From: Kalaharituber pfeilii
Taxonomy: Eukaryota > Ascomycota > Pezizomycetes > Pezizales > Pezizaceae
Direction of reading: 5' to 3'
Length of the DNA stretch: 64,000 nucleotides
Assembly (NCBI GenBank): GCA_015179045.1
Contig: WHUZ01000007.1
Coordinates: forward strand, 620,001-684,000
Positions 1-12,800 of the stretch are shown in pieces. Within the stretch, counting starts at the first letter, position 1. Each line of letters starts with the position of its first letter. The position numbers and the translations under genes were made by a program. The notes under the pieces are model-generated. The model was not told where the DNA came from. It saw nothing but the letters and a program-made list of their open reading frames with translations, and did not search any database.

Positions 1-3000
1 TCACCCTCATGCTCGGTTTTTGGGATGTCAAGAATCAGTAGAGTTGGGGTTGGTTGGTGCTTCCCTAGGTCGCTCAGCTTTGATACACAAGAAGGTCCAG
101 ATGTACATATGGAGACTATCCATGGTGGTTAGTTACCATTGTATAGAATTGAGGGGATGTTGACGGTACCACTGACCAAATGTAAACACGGAAAGAATTG
201 CTTGTAAATTTGTAATGACCTCCTCGTCATCGACAAAGAATTGAGCATCTCCTGCCGTTGACGCCGAAGCTAGTATAGGTAACGGATCATCGCGGTGGAG
301 ATCTCTTTCTTGACTGACCCTACGGTCGACATAAACAACTTTATATGTTACGGTATCCATCTTCCAGAATCAAGTGTGGACTTCGAAGAGCAGCCGCTCG
401 CTTGTCTAGCTGAGAATGTAATCGCGTGAGCGGCCACTTTCGGTCCCGGGCAACTTGTTGAACACTGGAACCGAGAATGGAGACAATATTTCTACAATTA
501 TGAAAGACCTCTGAGTATAACAAGGAATCGAGAAGCTAATATTCCAGGACAATTCTGAATGAGCAAAGACTTTGTACGGCGAAGTGAAGGCTTAATCGTG
601 ATAATGAGTGAGTTGTTTTGGAGGTAACCAGAAAATACAGCGGAATGAGAACCACGGGAAAGCGAAGCAAAGTGCCTAAGAGTGTTCGAATATTTGCTCT
701 ACACACTATCCAGCCAGGCGAATTCAGGCCTCGGGTGGGGGAGGGGTTCTGGTACTCAAGGAATGAATGGTTGTAGGCTGTCAAAACCGCGGAGACAACG
801 AAATCGCTGGTTAGATACCGTGGGCAGGAGGTGCAGGAAGTGTGCTATCAGATGTGCGCCAGCAGTAAAAGTAAATAGTAATATGGTTCCGATCGAGAGA
901 AGGAGGGGACGGTCTTCGGGAGACGTAGGTTCGCGGAATGTGTCGAGTTGTCTCTTTTTTTCTTTTTTTTTTCTTTTTCCTTATTCTTTTTCTTTTTCTT
1001 TTCTTTTTTTTTTTTTTTTTTTTTTTTCCCTCTTTCCTTTCCTCTTTCCCTTTATGCCCTTTTTGCCCTTTCTTATATTTTATATTTTATTCGTGTTTTT
1101 GATATGCTGGCTCCTTCTTTTTTCCGTTCTCTTTCAATCGCAAGAGGAATGGCAAGGGCGAACAACCCTTTCTGATTGGGGGGGAGTGCCCGAGTTCCAG
1201 TGAAAGAATACTTCAGGAGACAACAGTTAGAGAGAAGGAGTGCTAATTCCACAAAATGGCCCACTGTAAGAGTAAAGAGGGACTGGGGTAGGGGGCTATG
1301 GTATCTGCCCGGTTATGGGAGAGTAGAGGGGTGGATGCTGGGGGCCAGTGGCCGCGAGGTTGAAGAGGATGTACCCAAGTACGGCCTTCTTTTCCCATAC
1401 AAACATAAAATTACGAGAGCGACTGCAGAGAACTAAAGCAGGCCGATGGAAGAATGAAGGAACGCCTTTCATTCAAGGTGCAGCTCACTCGGCCGCGTTA
1501 CTGCAAGAATAGAGCATGGAATATGTATGGAAGCACCATGTACTTCTCCCACTTGACAGCGATCACAACACCAAAACTGCTACGAGCTCTCTATTTAAAA
1601 TAAAAGAAACCAAAAAGAAAAGAAAAAAAGTAAAGTAAAGAAAGGTGGACCTGGAAATGTTAACAACGAGTGCAGTGTCACAACGCACAGTTCTTTCTCC
1701 AAGCTGGCTGCGACAATGGCATGCTCAATGGCGCAAAGGCAAGGAAGTGGATGTTGGTACTGTGCCCCTCGTGTGCACTCTTCAACAGATGGGCACAAGG
1801 AAGGGGCAAGAAACGATACAAAGACAAAAGCAAGAGGGAGAAAATGACCCGACTAGGATGTAGCATCTGGTAGATAATATTACTCGCAAGTTAGGTAGCA
1901 AGCATCCTTCTTCCGTTTATGTTGCTCCACACATTCCATGTCGCGCTCCCAGTAATCCCGCGGAATTCCTATAAACCTTCTGGAATGTCTAATTTTTGAT
2001 CTGCAGTTTTTGATCTCCCGGTGCGTGCTTATCACTGCTTGGTACCAATATACAAATGCACTAAGTTATACAACAGTCACCACAGCGGCCTAGGCCAGTT
2101 CTTGGATAACCCTTCAGCCCATAGCAGAATGGTGTACCTAAAGTTTAAAGTATTTAGTTCAATGATGTGGGCGTTAGCTTGTCAGTTTAAGCTGTAGCCA
2201 AATAGACAATTCAAGCCAATAGACACTGGACTAAGCCAAAAACTAGTAGCTACATGATGGAGAATTGTTCTCGTGCCCCAGTGGAGAATTAGTATGTGAC
2301 GAAACACCGAAGACTTGATTAAATCTCAAGCTCATTGGCTTGCACTCAATTTTGCCTATTAGATTTTTGCCTTCATCCCATAATTCTCCTCCAATGGAAC
2401 AGATTAGACCAGTTAAAGGATTCCAAGAAAGAACCTTGACGCAGCCTATGGAAAAATGTGCAGTATGCAATCTGTAACCTCGGCGCGACCATCAGGAGCA
2501 AACTGTGACTAATATGGAATGAAGTACTGCACCCTGAATTCAAAAAAAAATGTATGCTAAGCACTTGATCTGGTTGTGTACATACGTACGGCATATTTGG
2601 TAGTCTCGGCACCCATATCTGGACCTTGCAAACCTATTCCCTGTTCGAAGGTTAAGGACCTGCATCTGGAAAGAGCGAAGACGGCGTATTAATGGCGGGC
2701 CCGGCGAGATCACTGTGTGGGAGATGCCGAGACTACTATAAGACTTGAAATTAACTCACCCGGACAAGCAGGTCCCAAACATGGGGGAAAGCTCATACAG
2801 TACCGTATTCTGAGGGTGCTACGGTCCACTTTTGAAAGATACCACAAGCATATGCCTGACAAGACAAGTAAGTACGTGACTTGTAATCAGGTGGCTAACA
2901 AGTAACTATGTTGTTCCACAGAGTGCGGTGAAGTAACTACACGATTTTACCTACGAGGAGCGTTGACTAAGCTACGCGTTGCTGTGTGAGTTCGAGACTG

Positions 3001-3391
3001 TCTGAGCATGCGGCACAATGTCCCACAATTATCCAGTTCGCGAGATTCGGCAAGTAAGTGTTAGCAACCAAACTATAAGTTGGTCATTCTGTAGTTCATT
3101 TCCAATCCAGTATCCTTCCAGTACCAAAAGCAGGCTTGCTATTCTATCCAGGCTGCTGGGGAAAAGCTTTAGGCGTGCCTACTAGGGAGCCCCAAAACCG
3201 CTCTGACACTTTTCTCGAATAGTACCTCCATTCTTGTCTATGAACAGATTGCCGCCCATCGATTTTTTGTGATACCTCGTGATGGCTCAACTAGCACTAT
3301 CATACTTGCGCGCTTTTGCTACCCTGTGCCGCCCGGGCAGATTAACTCGGCAACAAAAATGTTCTCGGTCCCGTATCGATATGATATCTCA

Positions 3392-3957
3392 TAGGGGTTA
3401 TCAGCTGTGCGTTACGTTACGTTGCGTTAGGTAACCCATGCCAATCAACTAAGCCCAAATGAGAGTAAGCCCAAATGAGAGGATGGTAGCTGATTTCCCC
3501 GCGTAACCCATGTTACCATTGCATATCGTCACATCCGTAACATCACCATGCCCTGCATCTCGGAGAAGGCCAAAATCGAATAAGTGGTTTCATGAACACC
3601 ATCGAGACTCATGCTATGTCTATGCTACTTGATTCAGACTCAGATTCAGATGACTATGAGCTCTTGAATGGCTCATGATAGTAGAAACTGGAGAGCTTTC
3701 ATGTGTAAATTGGGTATGCTCATGAAGTGGTAGAATTAAGACCTCTTAGGCATATGCACCATTGTCTAAAAATTGCCGATTTAGGTAAAAACCCGGTCAA
3801 ATACCCCTGCTGCATATCCTTAAACTTATGCGAAGTTATGGTGGTAACGCGATGATTTGGCTAACGCAAATCGGCTGTCTCACGTAACGAAATCAGCCAA
3901 TAAGTGCTCTGGCTTATGTCACGTAACGGTTACGTGACGCAAAGCTGATAGCCACTA
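3392..3957. mobile_element. MITE-like element with ~24-bp terminal inverted repeats and TA duplication
   Basis: The left end reads TA then GGGGTTATCAGCTGTGCGTT. The reverse complement of the right end reads TA then GTGGCTATCAGCTTTGCGTC. The two arms differ mainly by transitions and continue into related ACG-rich sequence. The flanking TA dinucleotides suggest a Tc1/mariner-type target. The 566-bp interior has no long open frame, only a short acidic Asp/Ser-rich run near 3635-3675. This is a non-autonomous or internally deleted copy; superfamily assignment is inference. Confidence 0.65.
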
Positions 3958-4516
3958 GTGTAACTCCGTAGGGGATGCTTCCCAAGCCCTACGCACATTC
4001 GAAGCGTTCCCAGACATTCACACAGTTCTAATATGACTTCACGCAAACACTCCCAGCTATTAGTCTGCCATTTATTTGAATTATGATACTACCTGCCTCT
4101 ACTGTACCCCCATTAGCTCGGCCCACACCACCACATTCCTGGTGTCACCGACATTGCAGCAGGGACCAGTCAGCGGGGTCGAGATGCCGAGCGCCCACTA
4201 CTCCGAGTCCAGTCGGCGCCCTACTGATCCATTATTATTGCCATGCACTCAGCTACCCGAGCGGCAATTGCACGTCCAGTGACGGTGTCTCCTTATTTGC
4301 ATGTAACCCCTGCACAAAGTGCATGTTCCTGCATTCTCACCGCACGAATGATCAATAAACGGGAAATCTTGGAATCGCAGCCGGTAAGGGTGGCCATCGA
4401 TAACATATAGAGCAAGAGTAATAAGCATATATCAATCCCGCCCGTAGGCAAAATGACACGCATATTCAGTGTAAGGAATGACCTGAGTTAGTTCATGCCT
4501 GCCAGTATGATACATA

Positions 4517-4852
4517 CAGTGTGTAAGCAAAAGTCTTTAGGACTATGCAGTATAAGGAAAAGTGATTTACCAACCCTTGGAGTCACGAGAATGTATGCAG
4601 GAGGGCCCCCCCTTGAGAAAACAGAACAACTCAACCAAAAACACTCCTTTCTGAATTCTGAGAAAGGATTTAGATTCTGATGCCCGTTTATGTGGTCTAT
4701 TATTTTTTTTTGGCAACTCTTCAACTACTTTATTGATTTTTTAGTGATTTTTCGAACAGTATTGAAAAAAGTGGTGCAAGGAGGGTATGTTCGGATGCAC
4801 ATCTTGCTTTCCCTTATACTGCATAGTCCCAAAGACTTTTGCCTACACACTG
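4517..4852. mobile_element. MITE-like element with ~45-bp terminal inverted repeats
   Basis: The left arm starts CAGTGTGTAAGCAAAAGTCT and the inverted right arm starts CAGTGTGTAGGCAAAAGTCT. Similarity continues through a GGACTATGCAGTATAAGG block. TA precedes the left arm; the matching position on the right is TG, so one duplication has mutated. Total length is 336 bp. The arms encode the same short peptide on opposite strands, which is why open frames look duplicated here. Non-coding and non-autonomous. Confidence 0.7.
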
Positions 4853-5264
4853 CAGTATTATGATAAATCCAGACTACAAGTAGTATCTGAAGAGGTGTGA
4901 TACCTATTACAGTACTTGATTTGCAATCGCGGAGAGGGTACACTAATTTGGTCAACGGGTTCAAGACTGGGTCAACGTATCAGAATCGCAGCATCGGTAA
5001 GTGCATACTTTAGGTTGACTGGAGCTTATATGATAGTATTGCGTCCAGGGCCCCAGATACTCGGAGTCAAGGATCCCCAGGTCACACCCTGGTCCCCACA
5101 GATTCACTTGTTCCATCTTGTACATCCGGCAAAACGCGACCCAAGTTGCCATAACACGCATGCAGTCATGAACCAGATCACTCCCGCAGTATCTGCGGGG
5201 AGGTTAAGGCAAGTTGTACTCGAGTACTCTTCTGATGGTGCAGCGCATCCATAATGGACCCAGT

Positions 5265-5859
5265 TGTACTCAGGGGTGCCGGAAACTCTGGCGGATTATG
5301 CAGCGCCAAACTACTCACGTACAGCTACCAAGGTACCTTGATTTGTACGGAGAACTGCACTTGTGGTAGGCTCAAAATTAGTACAGATCGAGTATCATAG
5401 TTGCCAGATAAGCAGGGGTGCTACAATAAATAAATAAATAAACAATGGCTCATACAATGAGATAACCACTCTTCATCTACTCAATAGCCCTTCAATTATA
5501 TTTCCAGCTTGACAGCTACAGCTTCCTACTATTTTATAGTTAATAGTACCTCCATGAGCTTGATAGCTTGCCACTGGGTAGACCACTTCCACTGTCCCAG
5601 CTTGAGGCAATGCCTCATAAGTTTCCTATGTCTGGTATTATATATATTATACTTATATCTTACAATTGCAAGAGTCTTTTGAGTAGATTCTGGTAGTCAG
5701 TTTCATTTTCTTTCCAGGTATATGATTCTACAGATTTTCAGATGTGGGAGTTTTTTGATGATCATGTGGTTGCGGTGGTTGCATATTTGTATGTGTCGAA
5801 AAAATTGTATGGGTTCTCATACAAAAAGTCCACCAGACTTTCCGGCACCCCCGAGTACA
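5265..5859. mobile_element. Inverted-repeat element of unassigned superfamily
   Basis: The left arm (5265-5295) begins TGTACTCAGGGGTGCCGGAA. The inverted right arm (5829-5859) begins TGTACTCGGGGGTGCCGGAA. The two match over about 30 bp with a few substitutions. The interior of about 530 bp has no supported gene and contains a short (AAAT)n run near 5428. I could not see a convincing target-site duplication, so the exact ends are uncertain. Confidence 0.55.
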
Positions 5860-6149
5860 TTTGGTGGCCTGCTGACTAATACACAAAAAATCACTACTAG
5901 TTGCATAGGTTCACCTACTTTTGCACCACTTGCTCAGCTACAAACCTGACTCTTTGCGCCACTCTCGTATCTAACTTTACACTGCTCGTTCAGCTGCGAG
6001 CCTGGCTATTATTTTCCACATCGAAACAGCTTATTCAACTTCGGATTGCTCGAGTTAAGTACCGGACAGTGACTATAATTCTACCTACAACTTCTTTCAA
6101 CTGTGATCATTTCCACAGGCTCTAGATTCTCTTTCTGATATAACTATTA

Positions 6150-7310
6150 TTCGTTCTTTCATAAATGTTTATGGACTATGGAGGAACATAGAGATGCTGT
6201 GCACTGGTTTCACGAGACTAGGTTTTGTATATGATACAACAGAGTTTAGTACTAGTACTGGACGTGTATATTTAGGCCCTGTTTGGTTGACCACGTATAG
6301 CCGAGATTTCAAGTGGAAACTACGGCAACCAAACGATTTCTACGTTTCGCTAGGGCCGTTTCGCACGAAACTAAACTGTGAGTTTTCGCCCGCAAAAATT
6401 GGAACTGTCCAACAGAGGTGAGTATAGCCATGTATCATTTCGCTTGCTATAGCAAACTACATCACACTATTGCATCGCATCATGACATTGACATGAACTC
6501 AACCCTCACATTATCCTCACTCTGGACCTATTAGAAATAACAGAGTAGATGCTGTTATTGTACAACAAAACTCCTGTGCAGACATCAGCATTGCAAGGAA
6601 ATGTGTACTTACAGGAGGTTTATTTTTCAGCAAACCCGCGGTGTCCTTTGGAAGGTCTACTTTGCTTGAAGTTCTGACATTTTGGGTAGGCTAATTCAAT
6701 GCTATAGCAGAAGGCATAGACAGTGATAGTGATAGCTGTAGTAGCTTCAGACTCGGAATGCAATAGCTGCAGTTGAAAAGTTTGACATTGGTGGCCGCGG
6801 GATCCAATTTTTTTTTTTCTTTCTCTTTTTTGGGAGGAGGCACAATGAGAATGTAGGAAACGAACCTTCAAGTTGCCGATTTTTTTGGCACCGCATATCT
6901 GTAGGTACGTAGTCAAATTGTAGCAAACAAGCACTTCCCCAGTTCCAATTGCACCTCTTACGCCTTAAACTGATGCTAGGTCTAAACTATCTGATACGAC
7001 CTATCATACTGCAACCAGACAGGGCCTTAAAAGTTAGCAGAGTTAAATAGGTAGATCATTTCTGTATATAAGCTATGATAATTAAGTAAAATTCGCAATA
7101 TTGACGTGTAACAATCTAAGGACCTCTCTTACAAAGTATAAAATCTTCAGTTTCAAATTTCTCAACAATGCCTTCATGTTTCTCAAATTTGAAAGCGAAC
7201 GATTGTAGAGCAGACGAAATAGTACATATTTTCGTTCTTTAAACTTTTCAAATGTTGGGTGATGAAATTGAATTTCAAGTTTGAGTCCTTAATATTGGCT
7301 GCAGGGGGTC
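6150..7310 (+). repeat. Dispersed repeat, copy 1, split by a MITE
   Basis: Segments 6150-6274 and about 7030-7310 align by eye with 44270-44590 in the same order. Shared landmarks are an ATAAATGTTTATGGACTATGG-like block, GTAGATCATTTC, a CATACGAAGTATAA-like block, a GCCTTCATG/TTT block and an AGAGCAGACGAAATAGTACA-like block. The interruption coincides with the Harbinger-like element at 6275-7026. The parent element type is unknown. Confidence 0.55.
6275..7026. mobile_element. PIF/Harbinger-like MITE with TTA duplication
   Basis: The left end is TTA followed by GGCCCTGTTTGGTTG. The right end is the inverse of GGCCCTGTCTGGTTGC followed by TTA. A TTA target duplication with GGCCCTGTTTGG-like ends is a known hallmark of PIF/Harbinger and Tourist elements. 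The element is 752 bp and has no transposase-length frame. It lies inside a dispersed repeat whose second copy (44285-44590) lacks the insertion. Confidence 0.75.
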
Positions 7311-7330
7311 CCTTAGATGCACTCCACCAT

Positions 7331-7440
7331 AAAATAGTCTACGGGATCACTGTACCAGACACTTTGTTGCTAAACTAAAAACATTGGTGGCATTGAACAG
7401 GAGTCTGTGAGTTATTGCTGGCATTGGAAAGGTTTTCTCG
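7331..7440. repeat. Dispersed repeat fragment, paired with 21921-22037
   Basis: This stretch and 21921-22037 share AATAGTYTACGGG, a run around TTGTTGCTAA, the 17-mer ATTGAACAGGAGTCTGT, and GCTGGCATTG followed by a TTTCTCG block. They match in the same order and orientation with many transitions. No coding content was recognised. Confidence 0.6.
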
Positions 7441-7852
7441 AAGCCTGTAATACGCACGTATCCATGTCACAAAGTGAGTGATTACATGCTACTTCCTCTT
7501 GTGTTGAATTCAACGAGTGTTCCTTTGAGCCATCAATTAATGCCGTTATTTCATGCCTTGATGCAAGCAAGCAGATAGTCACTTCGAATATATCGCAAAG
7601 CAAAATGGAGGTGGACACCAGCCACCATCACATGATCTAACCTTCAGATAAACACTAATAATCAAAGCCAGGTAGCCATTAAATTTCACAGTTATTCAAA
7701 GACTTCAGTTCATTTCGTTCATCTCTGAACATTGTATTTCGCTAACCCAGAGTCCACAATATAATCAAAGCCTTCATTGAGATCCCCAAAAATATAGAAA
7801 CTGCACTTTGTGATATATCTCGCACCAACGTTGCGGCCGCGTGCTTGATGGC

Positions 7853-9817
7853 TCAAGGAGTTAATTTGCCCTCTTTGATCGCTTCATTCACTTGCTCGAA
7901 AACCTGAGAAGACGACTGGGTTAGTCCTATCCATTTATGGTTAGAAACGAGGTAAATGTACCTTAAGCATCTTTCTCCTTGCGCCAAGGGCATTCACACC
8001 CCTTTTCTCCAACTCTTCATCAGTTAACTTAATCAACTCCTGCCATTTCAGGTCTTTCAGATTCTCTGTGTATTTGTGCAATCTCAAACTCCTCAGCCAT
8101 TGGCTAATATCTGCCAAAAGAGCTGGGTCAGTGGGGTCTTCTGGCGGCTTGGAAGTTCCCCTTCTGCTTCTTGGGCTACGGCCCCGTGCTGTACTGGGTT
8201 CGTCGGACAAATAACCTTCTGTGGCAGCTATTCCACCGAATTGACCAAGTCCAAATGCCCCTCCAGTCAAAAGTGGGGAGGAGGTATCGTATGCAGCCAG
8301 AAACCCGTTGTTTTGTGGGGACCCAAAACTACCCAAACCCAGTTGTGGAGAATTATGGAATGCAATCCCAGGACTGTTAGGACGTGGTGAACGGCGGCCA
8401 AATGGTGATATATTCTGGTTTTGATGAGCTACAACTGCAGCAGCAGCAGCTGCTGCAGGAATCTGAACCGGTTGACCATGTTCATTGTACATCACTATGT
8501 TCGAAGGCGATGCCATTGACGTGGCCTGCCTAGGAACATGTTGACTGCTGGCTGGATTCTGTTGTTCGTTCTTTGGGCGACGTCGGAATTTACCAACGTC
8601 CGAGTCAAGAATAATGCGGTTGTTAACAGTAGATAAAGCAGCCAATTTCATTGCAGTTGCATTGGCAATCATTTCAGCATTGGGAGCAGCTTGGTTGAAC
8701 ATCGGAACAACAGGAGTGTTAACCATCGAGGCCCAATTTCCACTGGGACCGTCGAAGGGCGAAAGCTGCGGCATTTCGATACCTCCGTTGTTTGTTGGGG
8801 CAGTTATCGTTGTGCTCTGAAGATTGGTGTTACCAGTGATCTGAGGCCTTGGAGATCGCAGTCCTGCAGAAAGTGGAGGTGCTTGCCACTGTCCCATGTC
8901 TGCTGCAGACTTTGGACGGGAATTTTGGTCTGAGCCAGCTTCCCCGTTACGGGGCCCTTGAGTCCATGGTGAAGGTGGAGGATTATCCTTCGTAGCAGCA
9001 GGTGTTGAGATACTGGGGGCAAGATTTGACGAAGGTCTAGACTCAAAAATACCACTGTTCCTATTGGACTTTGTGCCACTACCTCCAGCCCCAGTGATTT
9101 TTGCTCTCTGTGCAGCCAATGCTGCTGCGGCATCTGGAAACATAGCATGGATGCTTGAAGCATCTAGGCCAGATGGATTACGATTTGTGGTTGGGGAGGG
9201 CGGTACTTGATTAAATGAATTACGATTATTATTGATGCTCATCTGAGCCATAGCTTCGTTCATACGGTTTGACATGGCATCTAGAATTGCATTAATACCA
9301 ACTTTCTATAGCAAAGGACCGAAAGTGACTGACCTTTGTCAAAATTAGCAGGTGAGAGAATAGCTGACATAGGATGGGATCGAGCCATCTGCTGTAGCAC
9401 CGTAATGAAGAACCGGATTTGAACTTGGGTGGTTTGCTGGAGTAAAGCATATAACGCTGCTGTCCTTTCAGCCTCACTCAGAACTCGAAACCACTGCTCA
9501 ATAGCGCTCAGTTCATCCTTGAAGTCCTGGTCCAATGTTGCAGCAGCCATCTCTTCAAGCGTTCTCTCGTAAACCTCAAGATCTGCAAGCCACTTTTGCG
9601 CTGCTTTGTCGAGCGCTTCAGTCTCCGGATTTTGGTTGATGGCTGGAGGGTTCAAGAAGATTTCAGAAGATGGGCGATTGCGCCCAGATCCTAGAGGAGA
9701 TGGAAATACAGACATATCGGCAGATGCACGAAGATGATGCCCAGAACCCAGCGGACGTGAGGTTGGTGGCCGAAGGGAGGAGGCTGTTTGGTCAGGAGTG
9801 CTGTTTCGATTCGACAT
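7853..9817 (-). CDS. VTS1: Vts1/Smaug-family SAM-domain RNA-binding protein
   Basis: Post-transcriptional regulator that binds Smaug-type stem-loops in mRNAs and, in yeast, recruits the Ccr4-Not deadenylase; cytoplasmic. Three exons: 9334-9817, 7962-9280 and 7853-7903, giving 617 residues. Intron 1 (9281-9333) joins NFDK to [14 protein letters not shown], a segment typical of fungal Vts1. Intron 2 (7904-7961) lies inside the last SAM helix and joins KMLK to [16 protein letters not shown], so the genomic frame alone ends wrongly. A conserved helical N-terminal region spans about residues 65-165. A long Asn/Pro/Ser-rich linker includes an Ala run. The SAM domain is at about 549-610, with the basic GARRKMLK segment that contacts RNA in known Vts1 structures. 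The start is the first ATG of the N-terminal exon. The gene faces away from PP1 across 8.3 kb. Family assignment is firm. Confidence 0.96.
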
Positions 9818-12800
9818 AGCTTAAAGACTGAAGTTGTTTTTACTGATGTAACTTAGGGCTGGTACAAGAAGTGGAAGATGCAGTGTAAAATGGAGTGAGA
9901 AGATGAAATAACGTGCACGGTCAGACTAAGGCACTATGCTTGCAAAATGGACGGAAAGTATTGCTGGCGTAATTGTATAATATAACTGCCGGGATAATAT
10001 CGAATATTGTGAGAAATTTTGAGGATCAACCGTAATATGGCGGGCGAAATAGACGACTGTCGGAGCTTCTCCTGCAGTGCCTGCTGACCTCAAAGGAGTC
10101 TTGCTGTTCTTTCTTTAGATGTATCTATAGGGCTGGTACTCAAGGTCCATACAAATCTGGGATTTATTGACTCGGATGAAAGGACGACCCAAAAACCAGC
10201 CTAACCAGCGGAGAGCCTGTGTATCGCAATAGAGCGTAACGTTATGTGAGGTAAATAAACGTAAATGATATCAAGGGTCCAAATGACCATGCAGCCCAGG
10301 TGGTGAAAGAAGGGGTGATCTTCTCGTCTTTTCCTTCTTTTTTAAACTATCGTTAATCTAGATAAGGAAAATTAGAAACAGCGGCAACGATAATGCGATG
10401 ATCCAGAGTCGCGTCCAGCCGGTAGAGAACCAGCCCGGGTAGCAGAATTGGAGGCAGGGATGAAATAACCACAAATGGTTTTGAGGTTGTCGGGTAGTGA
10501 TGCCTTGGACTGACGTGAGGAGGGTAAAGGGAGAGAAGGAAAGGAAGTGAGATGTGTCGGGGGAAAATATAGGTTCTGAGACCAGGCTAGTAGGTGGTTT
10601 TGGGGAGAAGGGGTTTGAGAAAAAGAACAGATGGCCGGCTTAAAAGAGGCGCGAGCAGGGGTGGGTGGTTGCGCCGTGGAGGGGTTCTGTTACTCTTGCA
10701 GGCAGGCAGCAGGCTGCTGTTGGTTTGGAGCGGCTTCTGGTGGGATGCGGTATTGGCTGCGATGTGAGGTGTGAGTCGCTGACATGACATACATGCAGCC
10801 ATGAATTGCCCAGTCTTGTACCACAAGGAGGATGGCGATGATGGATGATGTATCATAGGGCGCCAGCCGATGTGACTGGGCGGATGCTACTCTGCACGCG
10901 ATGAGAAACCGAGCGACGAAGCCCGGCACTCGAGGAGAGAGGGAAGGTGAGTAGTTGGCAGCGGCTTTGGGGGGGGGTGGTGGGGGTGGTGGGGGTGGTG
11001 GGGGTGGAACGGCTGGAGCGCGGCTCTATAAGTATACAATGTTATCGCGCCAGCGGAGAGCAGAAGCAGTGATGTCTGCCTATGATGCTGTGTGTGGTGC
11101 TATGGGGGGGCGGCGGGGGGAGGGCTGGGGCGTGGCAGCGGCAGCGGCAGGGACGATGATGGGGGCGTGTGTGTGCCCGGCGAGCCGTGATGGCATGCCT
11201 AGTCGGGCGCGGCTGCTGCCTGCTGCTAGCCGCTCTGGCACCGTGGCAGTGTGCGGACGGAGCACAGAGGGCGCAGAGGGGCTGTGGAACTGTGGAAGCG
11301 CTCCGCGGCCGCGTCCTGCTCTTGCGTCGGTGCGACATGTACTATGTATGCTGTGGGCGGTCAAACGGCTACAGCGACTATATTCGCAATGTGGACGCCT
11401 ATCAAAACTATACAGCGCCGTGCCTGAGCTGCCAAGGTGAATACAAGGTGGACTATGTGGGCCTGACATCTACCTGAACCCCCAAAGCGAGGCCGCTCCA
11501 CTCTACTGCCAGTAAGTGTGAGTATATCATGTCATACCTGCTTCAGGAACACCCCCCCACAGCCGATTCCTCACGAGTACATGTAACTCAAATCCGTAAA
11601 CTGTATCTGCCGTTATGGCAACGTTATGAGCTTCACCTCCTTGTGGCCCTGGTGGCTCCGCAACTCATTTCCAGCGTCGACGTCTTATCCACCTCACCAA
11701 CCTTTAATCAGAACTATGACAAACGAATTTTACGGAAGCATGACTCGATACTGAGCACGCATACGAACTAGATGTGACGAACGCCAAAGCGGGAGAGCAG
11801 TTGCAGTGCATTTCAACTTTCAATAGCTGACTTCTCGCACTAGACTTCATGATCTTGCAGTCACTACCAGACAGAAAGAGACACAGGCCCGAATTTACTG
11901 AGTCAGCCAATGAGTGGACTCTCTGCTCAAACTCTTGTAACCATTGTGCAGCAAAGTGCAGTTTCCCAGCCTAGTTGTACGAGTACAAGTTGGGGCCAGA
12001 GCTATGGTGCCAATGTCTACTCCAATTTCTTCTAATGCCCCTCGCCAGCTTGGCCGTCACGCAGATCTAAATGATGGGAAGATGGGAGCTGATGTCGTGA
12101 GCCTATTTTAAGAACCGGGGGCATGTTACGCTGGGGCAATGATAGGCAGACGACAGTTTGGTAGGGTGGTGTGTTGCTAACTTGGGAATTCATATGCATT
12201 GGTGCACAGCCGTTCAAAGCGCACAAACCGGGGCGCTTCGGCGAACGCTAGTGACAGCCGATGACCCGTCACTCCAGATCATGCCTACCCGCATACACCG
12301 CACATAAAGCATGGCCATAAAGTAGCTGACAGGGCTTACAGGCCCAAGAATATGAAATTGCCTACGCTAGTGACATTCAACATTGTGCTTGAAGAAATTT
12401 TCTCAACAATGGTTTGGGTTGCCTCTTTTCCGATCACTCATTTATGAGTACGGTTATAACCCCTTCGTAAACCAAGCTGCATAGATTCAGGTGATTGGTA
12501 ATATACTGCTTAGTATCTCTATGTGAAGAGCAATATAGATAATCTAGCCTATCATCTAGCTGTGTCCCGTTGACGAACTACTAGTATTACTGGATAAGGA
12601 GTGCGAGAAGAGCTAGATCCTTATCCTTAAGCATACCTGGTTGGCATAACGGCCTTCGTATGGATCCTTATTTCTATTGAACTGATACATGAAACAAGGA
12701 TCCGCAGCTGAAGGAAAGAATGCACATGGCAGAAATGCAGAGTTCGAAAGTGGTTAGTATATGGCTAAATTCGAAATAGTGTTTGGTTTGTGAGCAGCAG

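Larger units (their letters stand above)
1..7852. other. Gene-poor region with small transposon remnants
   Basis: No coding region could be supported here on either strand. Open frames are short, lack recognisable motifs and do not join through plausible introns. A pyrimidine-rich tract lies at about 950-1055. Four inverted-repeat elements (3392-3957, 4517-4852, 5265-5859, 6275-7026) and part of a dispersed repeat are listed separately. The right edge is the 3' side of VTS1. Confidence 0.6.

Noticed and set aside
133..784. Three minus-strand frames of 60-82 codons near the left edge
   Set aside because: Different phases, no convincing intron between them and no motif; a gene fragment cannot be excluded but is not supported.
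682..1203. 173-codon plus-strand frame with a Phe/Ser-rich stretch
   Set aside because: The hydrophobic part is produced by a pyrimidine tract; no motif, no splice support, and an alternative frame shows the same effect.
10955..11477. Overlapping 98-161-codon frames on both strands
   Set aside because: GC-rich low-complexity DNA keeps several frames open at once; no recognisable domain in any of them.
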